6,352 nt of DNA from HGM12669 sp048527645 (GTDB lineage Bacteria; Bacillota; Clostridia; Oscillospirales; CAG-272): positions 1-6,352 of the forward strand of contig DBGFNI010000107.1 in assembly GCA_048527645.1 (NCBI GenBank), read 5' to 3'. A model generated the notes under the pieces. That model saw only the letters and a list, made by a program, of their open reading frames with translations. It did not search any database and was not told the DNA's origin. Below, piece by piece: positions 1 through 6,352 of this stretch. Each line of letters begins with the position of its first letter. Position 1 is the first letter of the stretch. The position numbers and the translations under genes are program-made.

Positions 1-70
1 TTTTTTGTTTTATCTTGCTGGAGGGTTGCTTCCGGTGTGATACAGAGGGTGATTCTTGCTTGAGACGATA
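1..70. other. Non-coding tail downstream of the DUF4428-like gene
   Basis: Seventy bases beyond the last stop codon. I see no convincing hairpin with a T run on the minus strand, so no terminator can be called. The far end reads AAAACAAAAAA on the minus strand, which could be the approach to another gene outside the window. GTGTGATAC at 35-43 recurs at 2447-2455. Confidence 0.4.
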
Positions 71-934
71 TCAAACAGAGACCTTTGCCTCTGCTTTATC
101 GGCTCTTCTGGAATACACGGACAGACCGCCGCTGTTGGCGTCGTTGACGGCATTCATGCTGTCTTGCATCTTTTCCACCACTTCGTCCGTGATGCCGCTT
201 CCGCCTTTCTTTGTCGCGGAAATGACGGTTGCAAATGCCTGTGCCATGGCAATGTCGGACTGCTCCTCGCGCTGTTCGGCGACCGACTTGCCGAAACCGA
301 ACAGCGGTTTGCTGTCGTCATTTACGCCGAAGATATGGTCAAAGTGCTGCTTTGCAATATGTGCATACTCTGCCTCATGGCGTTCCCGGTTGGAAAAGCA
401 GATCTTCAGCTCATCCCGGATATAGGGGTGCGGGCGCAACGCCGGGTTCTGATTGGTCAGATCGGTTTTGGTTCCCACAAGACGGACGATCAGACCGCCC
501 TCATCAAATTCCGGCGGATCGTTTTCGTTTTCGCCCTTTGTCTCCGTGTAATATTCCTCATAGCTTGCAACCTGGTCATAGCGGAAGAGCTCCTTCATCT
601 TGCCTCTGCCGCTCACCCGGTCATCAATGATGCGGAACATCCCGAGCTCGTCGCAGAACTCGATGCCGCTCCCGTTGGGATTCGGATGGCAGGACAGCTT
701 TTTCGCCTTTGAAAACACCTGGTCATACAGCTTTTGCTGGCGCTCCATATACGCGATATGCCCCTTGACGTCATCCACCGTCATGCGGCTGAGCCGCACA
801 TATTTGGAGCATTTGTTGCCGCATTCGTCACAGATGTACTGTTTGTCTTGCAGCTTCGTGCGGCGCATGACGCCGCATTCTTTTCCGCAAAGCACGCATG
901 CCTGCTTGCTGAACAGATTTTTGAAAAATCCCAT
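71..934 (-). CDS. DUF4428-like zinc-binding protein with probable PH-like domain
   Basis: A 287-residue soluble protein of unknown function. The N-terminus (MGFFKNLFSK) leads into a compact cysteine domain with C13/C16/C20 and C35/C38/C42 around a KLQDKQYIC strand. This matches the DUF4428 pattern of paired CxxC knuckles and very likely binds zinc. A helical, charged stretch follows at about 50-80. Residues about 90-205 look like a PH-like beta fold (FRIIDD, then FRYDQVASYEEYY, GGLIVRLVG and LKICFSN), seen after such zinc knuckles in other Firmicutes proteins. The tail from about 225 is helical and Ala/Ser-rich. No signal peptide or membrane helix is present. It lies 59 bases behind the SPFH gene with its own ribosome binding site, so the two are probably one transcript and may act together. 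The domain name rests on the cysteine pattern and remembered family features; the joint function is inferred. Confidence 0.85.
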   Translation of the reverse strand: MGFFKNLFSKQACVLCGKECGVMRRTKLQDKQYICDECGNKCSKYVRLSRMTVDDVKGHIAYMERQQKLYDQVFSKAKKLSCHPNPNGSGIEFCDELGMFRIIDDRVSGRGKMKELFRYDQVASYEEYYTETKGENENDPPEFDEGGLIVRLVGTKTDLTNQNPALRPHPYIRDELKICFSNRERHEAEYAHIAKQHFDHIFGVNDDSKPLFGFGKSVAEQREEQSDIAMAQAFATVISATKKGGSGITDEVVEKMQDSMNAVNDANSGGLSVYSRRADKAEAKVSV

Positions 935-942
935 ACTGCATT

Positions 943-950
943 CTCCTTTT
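943..950 (-). promoter_or_regulatory. Ribosome binding site of the DUF4428-like gene
   Basis: AAAAGGAG lies 8 bases upstream of the ATG at 934. It decides the start: an in-frame ATG 17 codons earlier, at 985, has no such site, and the residues it would add (MQRLYHRIST...) do not look like part of the domain. Confidence 0.8.
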
Positions 951-993
951 GTTATTGTTGAGATTCTGTGGTAAAGACGCTGCAACGGCGTGA

Positions 994-2406
994 TCAGACC
1001 TTGTCTCCGTCATCAAAGAGGTCGCCGCATTCCGGGCAGAATTTCGGCGGGTGGTGCGGGTCTTGGGGCTCCCAGCCGCACTTGTCACAGCGGTAGAGCG
1101 GAGCGCCCTCCGGCTTTTTCGCGCCGCAGTTCTGGCAGAATTTGCCCTTGTTCACCGTGCCGCAGGCGCAGGTCCAGCCGTCGGCGTCCGCGGGCTTGGC
1201 AGCGCCGCACTCAGGGCAGAATTTGCCGGTTGCGGTTGCGCCGCAGGCGCATTTCCATGCGCCCGGCTGTTGCGGTTCCGGCTTCTTTGCGCCGCATTCG
1301 GGGCAGAACTTGCCGGTTGCCGTCGCACCGCAGGCACACTTCCAGCCCTCCGCCGCCGGCGCCGCGGGAGCAGCCTGTGCTTGCTGCTGCGGCTGCTGTT
1401 GCTGACCCATGGCAAAGAGGTTTTGCGCGTTCATGCCGCCGGCGTTCATCGCCATGCCCATGCCCATAAAGCCTGCCATCGCGCCGCCTTCATTGGCTGC
1501 CGCCGCTTTCATCGCGTCTGCCTGTGCGCCCACAAGCGTTGCGCCTGCCATGGACGGATCGCGCATGACCGCAGAGCGCTGCAGCTGTTTGATCATTTCC
1601 GCGTCTTCCTCCGGCAGCGTAACAGAGCCCAGTGCGATGCTGACAACCTTCAGACCGCGCAGCTCGCCCCATTTTGCGCTGAGCGCCGCGTTCATCGCTT
1701 CTTCCAGCTCGGCATTGTGCGATACAATCTGATTGGGGCGCAGCTCCAGATCGGAGAGCTTGCCGAATGCAGGCTGCAACGCGCTGATAAACTCGGTTTT
1801 CAGCTGTCCGTCCAGCTCCTCGCGGGTGTATTCCTGCTCCACATTGCCGCACACATTGGTGTAAAACAGCAGCGGGTCAGCAATTTTGTACGAATACACG
1901 CCGGAACAGCGCACGGAAACATCCACGTCCAGACCGATTTTGGAATCCACCACGCGGAAGGGGATGGGATTGGGCGTGCCGAACTTGTTGTCGATCAGCT
2001 CCTTGGTGTTGAAATAGTACACACGCTGATCCTTGCCGGTGTCGCCGCCGTAGGTAAAGCGCTTGCCCACGGTCTTGAAGGTCTCCTTGATGCTCTCGCC
2101 GAGATTGCCGGCGAAGATCGACGGCTCGGTGGAGGCGTCGTAGGTGAATTCGCCGGGCTCGGCGCAGACCTCCACGACTTTCCCCTGCTCGACGATGATC
2201 ATGCACTGTCCGTCGGCGACGGCGATGCCCGATCCGTTGGAGATGATGTTATCGTTGCCCTTGGTGTTGGAGGATCGTCTGCTGACGCGTTTTTGCCCTT
2301 TGGTGACCATGACCTCCTTGCCCATTGCCTCGCAGTAGAAAAATTCCTTCCACTGGTCGGCAAGGGTACCGCCAAGCGCGCCGATTCCTGCTTTGATCAG
2401 TCCCAT
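994..2406 (-). CDS. SPFH (band 7) domain protein with four C-terminal zinc ribbons, YdjI-like
   Basis: A 470-residue protein of the stomatin/prohibitin-like YdjI family (SPFH domain followed by zinc ribbon). The N-terminus (MGLIKAGIGALGGTLADQWKEFF) is followed by a beta-rich SPFH core at about 57-200 (GSGIAVADGQCMIIVEQG, then EPGEFTYD) and a helical part to about 300 (ELEEAMNAALSAKWGELRGL). A flexible Gly/Met then Gln/Ala-rich linker covers about 305-354. Four zinc ribbons follow: C357/C359/C368/C371, C386/C388/C397/C400, C413/C415/C424/C427 and C440/C443/C457/C460. There is no signal peptide or membrane helix, so it is cytoplasmic, perhaps peripheral on the membrane as an oligomer. SPFH proteins scaffold membrane microdomains; B. 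subtilis YdjI belongs to the pspA-ydjGHI envelope-stress locus. That role is an analogy here. It is probably co-transcribed with the DUF4428-like gene 59 bases downstream. Older annotations of this family as 'virion core protein' should not be read as viral origin. Confidence 0.9.
   Translation of the reverse strand: MGLIKAGIGALGGTLADQWKEFFYCEAMGKEVMVTKGQKRVSRRSSNTKGNDNIISNGSGIAVADGQCMIIVEQGKVVEVCAEPGEFTYDASTEPSIFAGNLGESIKETFKTVGKRFTYGGDTGKDQRVYYFNTKELIDNKFGTPNPIPFRVVDSKIGLDVDVSVRCSGVYSYKIADPLLFYTNVCGNVEQEYTREELDGQLKTEFISALQPAFGKLSDLELRPNQIVSHNAELEEAMNAALSAKWGELRGLKVVSIALGSVTLPEEDAEMIKQLQRSAVMRDPSMAGATLVGAQADAMKAAAANEGGAMAGFMGMGMAMNAGGMNAQNLFAMGQQQQPQQQAQAAPAAPAAEGWKCACGATATGKFCPECGAKKPEPQQPGAWKCACGATATGKFCPECGAAKPADADGWTCACGTVNKGKFCQNCGAKKPEGAPLYRCDKCGWEPQDPHHPPKFCPECGDLFDDGDKV
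1108..1344 (-). repeat. Tandem zinc-ribbon repeats inside the SPFH gene
   Basis: Three copies of a W-[KT]-C-A-C-G-x6-K-F-C-x2-C-G-A-x-K-P unit begin at W355, W384 and W411, spaced 29 and 27 residues apart. Copies 1 and 2 share the 17-residue core WKCACGATATGKFCPEC exactly and are also close in DNA at an 87-bp offset, which points to recent duplication. Copy 3 is more diverged (GTVNKGKFCQNC). A fourth ribbon of a different type (CDKCGW with PPKFCPECGD) follows at residues 440-461 and is not part of the tandem array. Confidence 0.85.
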
Positions 2407-2415
2407 AAATGTTTG

Positions 2416-2422
2416 CTCCTTT
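2416..2422 (-). promoter_or_regulatory. Ribosome binding site of the SPFH gene
   Basis: AAAGGAG lies 9 bases upstream of the ATG at 2406. It is a strong Shine-Dalgarno at normal spacing and supports this start. Confidence 0.8.
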
Positions 2423-2430
2423 CGGTTGTC

Positions 2431-2454
2431 TGTGATAAATCATTTTGTGTGATA
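2431..2454. repeat. Direct repeat TGTGATA in the leader of the SPFH gene
   Basis: TGTGATA occurs at 2431-2437 and 2448-2454, a start-to-start distance of 17 bases, in the short gap upstream of the SPFH gene. The second copy sits in a nine-base string, GTGTGATAC, that recurs at 35-43 beyond the last gene. It could be an operator-like site, but the copies are short and may be chance. Confidence 0.25.
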
Positions 2455-2460
2455 CGATGG

Positions 2461-2485
2461 AAAAATGCTTCCTTTGCCGGGATGC
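2461..2485 (-). terminator. Possible weak rho-independent terminator after the SLH gene
   Basis: Immediately after the TAA stop, the minus strand reads GCATCC, a 7-base CGGCAAA loop, then GGAAGC, followed by ATTTTT. The stem is six positions long with one internal A-A mismatch, so it is weak. Its placement directly behind the stop and before the T run is what a terminator should look like. It would separate the surface protein from the SPFH/DUF4428-like pair, at least partly. Confidence 0.35.
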
Positions 2486-5400
2486 TTATGCTTTGCGGTA
2501 GCGGTAGAGGAAGGTCACGATGTGTGCGCGGGTACACTTCATATCCGGGGCAAAGGAGGTGGGGCTCATGCCGTCGGTGATGCCTTTTTCCACTGCCCAC
2601 AGAACGGATTGATAGTAGTACGCGTCCGCCTTCACATCCTTGAAGGGATTGGTGCTGCTACCGGGTGCGGGCTTTCCTGCCATGCGCCACAGGAAGGTGA
2701 CGGCATGGGCGCGGGTGCACTGCATCTCCGGGGCAAAGGAGGTGGGGGTCACACCGTCAGTGATGCCTTTTTCCACTGCCCACAGAACCGCTTTGTAATA
2801 ATATGCGCCCTCCTTCACATCCTTGAAGGGATTGGTGCTGCTGCTCGGCTCCGGGCTTCCCATGGAGCGCCACAGGAAGGTGACGGCATGGGCGCGGGTG
2901 CACTTCATATTCGGCGAGAAGGTGGTCGGCGTGGTTCCGTCGGTGATGCCGTTTTCCACCGCCCAGAGCACGGAATCGTAATAATAGTCGCTCTCCTTCA
3001 CATCCTTAAAGGGATTGGAGGTGCTGTCGCCGGAAACGGTGAAATCGTAGTGAACGCAGAGGGTGTCTGCATAGATCATATCGACAACGGCGGGGGTGCT
3101 GTTGACGGTCGCGGTCGCGTTGGGAGCAAAGACCTTCCCCTCTGGCGTGTTCAGATCGGCCATGAGGCGGTAGGTTTTTCCCGCTTTGAACCGGTCGGTG
3201 TCCTCCAGACGGACGGCGCCGTCATCGCCATCGAGCTGCAGCCAGGTGTAGACGCCGCTGAGATTGGCTTTCGGATCGGCTTGGGAAACCGTCATGCCGT
3301 CGGTGATCGTCTGGGTTGTGATCCCGGCGCTGTAGACGGTGTGGTCCTCTCCGGCACGGAAATACATATTCACGGTGAAGTCTTTGTGCGCGCCCGTGGA
3401 GGGATCATAGTAAATTGTATCGTTCTCGTCTTTTGAATATACGCTTGGGATGCTGGCGCCGTTGGCGTTCACCGTGAAATCGTCTTCCGAGGCATACATG
3501 TAAAAATCACTGTCCGAAAGACCGAAGGTGACCGCGCAGGTATAGTTGTGTCCCTCCAGGAAGGTGTCGCCCTCCTGCATATCAATCCAGTCCCAGTTAC
3601 CGTCCGTGCCGTTGTCTGCCCAGTAGATGTCCTCGATCGTTATGATATCGTTGGGCTTTTGAGACCAATTCTCAATGCTGAGCATGAAATCGTCGATGCT
3701 TTTGCCCGCAACCGGCTCATTGTAGCGGAAGGAAACCTCATTGAATTTATAGGTTGCAAAATAATGATCAATGTAGAACCATATGGAGCCGTCAAAGTAA
3801 TCGTAGTACGTTGCCTGCTTACCGTTTATGGTGGCTGTCACGGTGTTGCTCTGCGGGTCGGGGAAGGCATAACCCTCTTCCGGAATAAAGCCCACCACAA
3901 TCCGGCACGAATCATCGACATTGATTTCATCCGCGTCGGTGGCCTCGTACAGTCCGAACACATCAATGTCCACCGTATATTTATCGGGAGCTGCCGCAAC
4001 GCCGGACTTTGATCCGTAGGAGGTAAACGGCTCAAGATCGTTCACGGTGGCGCCGGCACTTGACAGCGGCTGTGCCGCGACAAAGCTGTAGCTGTAATAG
4101 ATCTGTGTGCGGTCACTGGAGACGGAATCATAGCTTGCTTTCAGATTTCTGTTGAAGTACACCTTCAACTGATCTTCGGGGGCAAAAACGTAGCCGCTGT
4201 TCGCCTTGATGCCCGCTGTGAAAACATAGCGCTTGCCGGTCTCAAAGACGTCGGAAGAGGTTAAAGCCTTTCCGTCTGTTTCGTTGTACCATGCGGTGCT
4301 GTTCACTTCGCACTTGCTGCCAAGCGACGTCGAGCAGGAGAAATCCGGTCTTGCTCCGCCGATCGGCTGATCGACCCAGGTTGCCGACACACGGTAGATG
4401 CTGTTGAGATTCTGAACTGCCAACCGGAAGGCGTATCCGCCGTAGCGCATCACACTGTCGCCGTAGCACAGCTCCAGCATAAATGCGGGTTGCAGAGTGC
4501 CTGCTGTTTGCGCGGCAATCGCGTGATCCACAGAGCCGATGCCGTCTGTGACGCTCGGCGTTACGTACCGCCATTCGCCGCCCTTATTGTCTCTGATCTT
4601 GCATTGATACCGGAAGCCCAGCGCCTGCATTTCCTGGGGCAGATCCTCGTAGGTCCAGGTCAGGGTATTGTTGGTTCCCGTATTGCAGGTTCCCCGCAGA
4701 TCTTTTCCGAGATTTGTGCCGTTGAGGCTCACATCTTTCATCGAGCAATAGGTGTTGCCGAGAATTGCGAAAAATTCCGTATCCTCGTCTGCCAGGTCAC
4801 CCAGGGTGATCTGTGACGCGGTCTTCGGCTTTCCGTCCAGAACCAGCGAGCACTTCGGATCTGTCATCTTTGTCAGATCCTTTTTGTTCAGGTAAGGAGA
4901 TCCGTCATTCATATAAATGAAGCTTTTTGACGAAAAGTTGACAGGTCCCACATATATGCCGCCGTTCAGCATGGGAGCGATGAAATAATCAAACTTTACA
5001 TCATTGTCGTCTCCCTGCCAGAATCGGTCAAAGTGTCTGACCGAATATCCGTTGTCGGAGATGAATATGCCGTCATTGATTGTGAGATCTTCTCCGTATT
5101 TGTACTTTTCATAGTATTCGCTTTCAGGGTCAGCATATGGGGTGTTGCAGGTATAAATCGACTCGATTCCGAACGCGGCAAGGTCTCTGGCGCCGAAGTT
5201 GTCATTCTTAACGGTTACGCCGTCGCAGTAAGCCTCATACCGTCCGCCGTTGACCTCGGTTTGGATGTTGGTGACCACGACCGTGCCTCGGTAGCGCACC
5301 CGGTCACCCACAGATTTGGTTCCGTTGCTGAACTTCACTGTGTCGCAGTTCATCTTGTAGTTGCCGCCGTCAAATATTGTCTTGCAGACCCAGTAGCCCG

Positions 5401-6316
5401 TTGACTGCTCAATATAGGTATATTCGCCGTTCAGGTAACCCTCTACCCAATATGTATTGACATAATCCACATGGAGTGCGGCAAGCTGGCTGTCCTTCCA
5501 TTGGCTGATGTCAAAATCAATTCCGCCGCCGCCTGCCGAATCCTTGAATTTCAGGACGGTTTGCTTATCCTTGATATAATGATTCGGATATACCTTGAAT
5601 TCCAGAAAGCTTTCCAGCTCGCTGTTCTCGTCCTGCGGCAGATCCGCTGCGCCGCGCAGCGTATGACCGTTGAAATCAAGCGTTATATTTCTCTTTACAC
5701 TCAACATTACCATATGCCGGGTGTTGCGGGGCAGATCGTAGGCGTTCTGATACAAATCGCTTTGGAGCCTGACAGTAATATTCTCCGCAGCCATCGGGGA
5801 CATATAGCCGGCATTCGCTTCGCTGAAAGCGTCCTTCAGTTCGCCCCAGGTGCTGACGTCAATGATCTGTTCATCCTTGTGAAATGCGTACATTGATTTC
5901 TGGATAATGCGCGACTCCGGTTCGTTGGCGTAAAAGCCGATGTTGCCGGCTTTCTCTTCGTTCACGGTCGCTGCAAGCTCTTTACGGTCCTTGAAGGAAT
6001 AGCCCTCCTCCGGATAAAGCACGATCTCAATGGTATATTTCGATCCTGCAACGAATGTGTCGTCCTCATCCACCATTGTATATGAGGAATCAAACCAGAA
6101 GACCTCATCAATGTAATATCCGCAGCCCTCCGGTATGATACAGTCATATTTGGGGGTTTCTCCTTCGACGGGCGCTACAACGCCGGTTATCTCAACATTT
6201 TCGATAACCGTTGTAGCGTCAGCCGACGCCGTGACGGGGAGCAGCCCCGCCATCATGACCAGTGTCAGCAGCAGACTGACGATTTTTGTTGCTGTGCCGG
6301 TTCTTTTGTGTTTCAT
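2486..6316 (-). CDS. Secreted SLH-domain surface protein with beta-helix and repeated beta-sandwich-like modules
   Basis: This is a 1276-residue exported protein, probably held on the cell wall by its C-terminus. I start it at 6316 rather than at the ATG nine codons upstream, because an AAAGGAGG site lies 6 bases before this ATG and the product then begins with a classical signal peptide: MKHKR, a hydrophobic core at about 12-26, and likely cleavage after ASA at 30-32. Residues about 37-145 form a beta-rich module. Residues 151-460 look like a pectin-lyase-type right-handed beta-helix: a W157-x2-L-x2-A entry segment, ITLDFNGHTL, then rungs with [ND]-[GD]-G-x-[YF] at 316, 356, 414 and 451. Residues 460-635 are unassigned. 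Residues 635-1100 hold four more beta modules. Three 61-residue SLH repeats start at N1101, N1162 and N1223. I see no catalytic domain, so adhesion, glycan binding or surface-layer structure is inferred only. The SLH and signal-peptide calls are firm; the beta-helix is likely. Confidence 0.93.
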   Translation of the reverse strand: MKHKRTGTATKIVSLLLTLVMMAGLLPVTASADATTVIENVEITGVVAPVEGETPKYDCIIPEGCGYYIDEVFWFDSSYTMVDEDDTFVAGSKYTIEIVLYPEEGYSFKDRKELAATVNEEKAGNIGFYANEPESRIIQKSMYAFHKDEQIIDVSTWGELKDAFSEANAGYMSPMAAENITVRLQSDLYQNAYDLPRNTRHMVMLSVKRNITLDFNGHTLRGAADLPQDENSELESFLEFKVYPNHYIKDKQTVLKFKDSAGGGGIDFDISQWKDSQLAALHVDYVNTYWVEGYLNGEYTYIEQSTGYWVCKTIFDGGNYKMNCDTVKFSNGTKSVGDRVRYRGTVVVTNIQTEVNGGRYEAYCDGVTVKNDNFGARDLAAFGIESIYTCNTPYADPESEYYEKYKYGEDLTINDGIFISDNGYSVRHFDRFWQGDDNDVKFDYFIAPMLNGGIYVGPVNFSSKSFIYMNDGSPYLNKKDLTKMTDPKCSLVLDGKPKTASQITLGDLADEDTEFFAILGNTYCSMKDVSLNGTNLGKDLRGTCNTGTNNTLTWTYEDLPQEMQALGFRYQCKIRDNKGGEWRYVTPSVTDGIGSVDHAIAAQTAGTLQPAFMLELCYGDSVMRYGGYAFRLAVQNLNSIYRVSATWVDQPIGGARPDFSCSTSLGSKCEVNSTAWYNETDGKALTSSDVFETGKRYVFTAGIKANSGYVFAPEDQLKVYFNRNLKASYDSVSSDRTQIYYSYSFVAAQPLSSAGATVNDLEPFTSYGSKSGVAAAPDKYTVDIDVFGLYEATDADEINVDDSCRIVVGFIPEEGYAFPDPQSNTVTATINGKQATYYDYFDGSIWFYIDHYFATYKFNEVSFRYNEPVAGKSIDDFMLSIENWSQKPNDIITIEDIYWADNGTDGNWDWIDMQEGDTFLEGHNYTCAVTFGLSDSDFYMYASEDDFTVNANGASIPSVYSKDENDTIYYDPSTGAHKDFTVNMYFRAGEDHTVYSAGITTQTITDGMTVSQADPKANLSGVYTWLQLDGDDGAVRLEDTDRFKAGKTYRLMADLNTPEGKVFAPNATATVNSTPAVVDMIYADTLCVHYDFTVSGDSTSNPFKDVKESDYYYDSVLWAVENGITDGTTPTTFSPNMKCTRAHAVTFLWRSMGSPEPSSSTNPFKDVKEGAYYYKAVLWAVEKGITDGVTPTSFAPEMQCTRAHAVTFLWRMAGKPAPGSSTNPFKDVKADAYYYQSVLWAVEKGITDGMSPTSFAPDMKCTRAHIVTFLYRYRKA
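2489..3016 (-). repeat. Three tandem SLH repeats, 183-bp period
   Basis: Three in-frame copies start at 3016, 2833 and 2650, each opening with NPFKDVK and containing YYY, VLWAVE.GITDG, a TxFxPxMxCTRAH motif and VTFLWR or VTFLYR. The last copy ends at the stop codon. The copies are near identical in DNA as well as protein. Exact matches at 183-bp offset include 2577-2605 with 2760-2788 (29 bp), 2629-2659 with 2812-2842 (31 bp), and 2684-2721 with 2867-2904 (38 bp). In known families, three SLH repeats form a pseudo-trimer that binds secondary cell-wall polysaccharide. Here the usual TRAE motif reads TRAH in all three. Confidence 0.93.
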
Positions 6317-6322
6317 AAGTAT

Positions 6323-6330
6323 CCTCCTTT
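6323..6330 (-). promoter_or_regulatory. Ribosome binding site of the SLH protein gene
   Basis: AAAGGAGG lies 6 bases upstream of the ATG at 6316. This near-perfect Shine-Dalgarno decides the start: the alternative in-frame ATG at 6343 would place the site inside the coding region and put extra charged residues before the signal peptide. Confidence 0.85.
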
Positions 6331-6352
6331 TATGATATCGCATTGTTTTGAT

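Noticed and set aside
56..712. Plus-strand open frame (218 codons) opposite the DUF4428-like gene
   Set aside because: It has no ribosome binding site or recognisable domain, and the minus-strand frame has a clear cysteine domain and Shine-Dalgarno.
977..991. ACGC/GCGT inverted repeat between the SPFH and DUF4428-like genes
   Set aside because: A four-pair stem with a seven-base loop and no T run is too weak for a terminator, and it does not break the likely operon.
994..2406. Viral origin of the SPFH protein
   Set aside because: Some family members were named after a poxvirus core protein, but the neighbours and domains are ordinary bacterial ones and no phage gene is present.
2407..2460. 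Promoter for the SPFH gene
   Set aside because: The best pair found (TTTTCC, 18 bases, ATTTAT on the minus strand) matches the consensus poorly; a promoter is likely in this gap but I cannot place it.
1051..2580. Long plus-strand open frame (509 codons) opposite the SPFH gene
   Set aside because: It is an antisense shadow of a GC-rich, codon-biased gene: the translation is low-complexity Ala/Arg/His/Cys-rich with no recognisable domain, and it overlaps a well-supported minus-strand gene.
2465..3436. Plus-strand open frame (323 codons) opposite the SLH repeats
   Set aside because: Its apparent repeats (GDGMGAGALH) are the reverse image of the SLH repeats on the other strand; it is a shadow, not a gene.
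6332..6337. TATCAT on the minus strand as a -10 box for the SLH gene
   Set aside because: It matches TATAAT at five of six positions, but transcription would then begin at or inside the ribosome binding site, and any -35 box would fall outside the window.

Overview
The window holds three genes, all on the minus strand, so transcription runs from high to low coordinates. It looks like chromosomal DNA from a gut-type Gram-positive Clostridia, probably near the Oscillospiraceae/Ruminococcaceae. The evidence is strong AAAGGAG-type ribosome binding sites, moderately GC-rich coding sequence, SLH repeats of the CTRAH..TFLWR type common in that group, and an SPFH/zinc-ribbon protein ending in the CDKCGW..FCPECGD signature seen in Clostridia. 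This placement is inferred from protein style, not from a search.

Layout in the direction of transcription: (1) 6316-2486 encodes a secreted 1276-residue surface protein. It has a signal peptide, one beta-sandwich-like module, a probable right-handed beta-helix, an unassigned stretch, four more beta-sandwich-like modules and three C-terminal SLH repeats. (2) After a 79-base gap with a weak terminator-like hairpin, 2406-994 encodes a 470-residue cytoplasmic SPFH (band 7/stomatin-like) protein of the YdjI type. It carries a Met/Gln/Ala-rich linker and four zinc ribbons. (3) After 59 bases, 934-71 encodes a 287-residue protein with an N-terminal six-cysteine zinc-binding domain (DUF4428-like) and a probable PH-like beta domain.

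Genes 2 and 3 look like a two-gene operon. Both are predicted soluble zinc-binding proteins, and YdjI-type SPFH proteins are known from the Bacillus subtilis pspA-ydjGHI envelope-stress locus, so an envelope-associated role is plausible but not shown. The SLH protein is probably a separate unit that happens to lie upstream. No tRNA, rRNA, mobile element, CRISPR array or phage gene is visible. No stretch longer than 300 bases lacks a gene; the three non-coding stretches are 1-70, 935-993 and 2407-2485, plus 36 bases at the right edge.

No clearly new system is evident. The points most worth a second look are the SPFH/DUF4428-like pair without its usual membrane partners, the tandemly duplicated zinc ribbons, and a fixed-spacing aromatic/glycine motif repeated through the surface protein.
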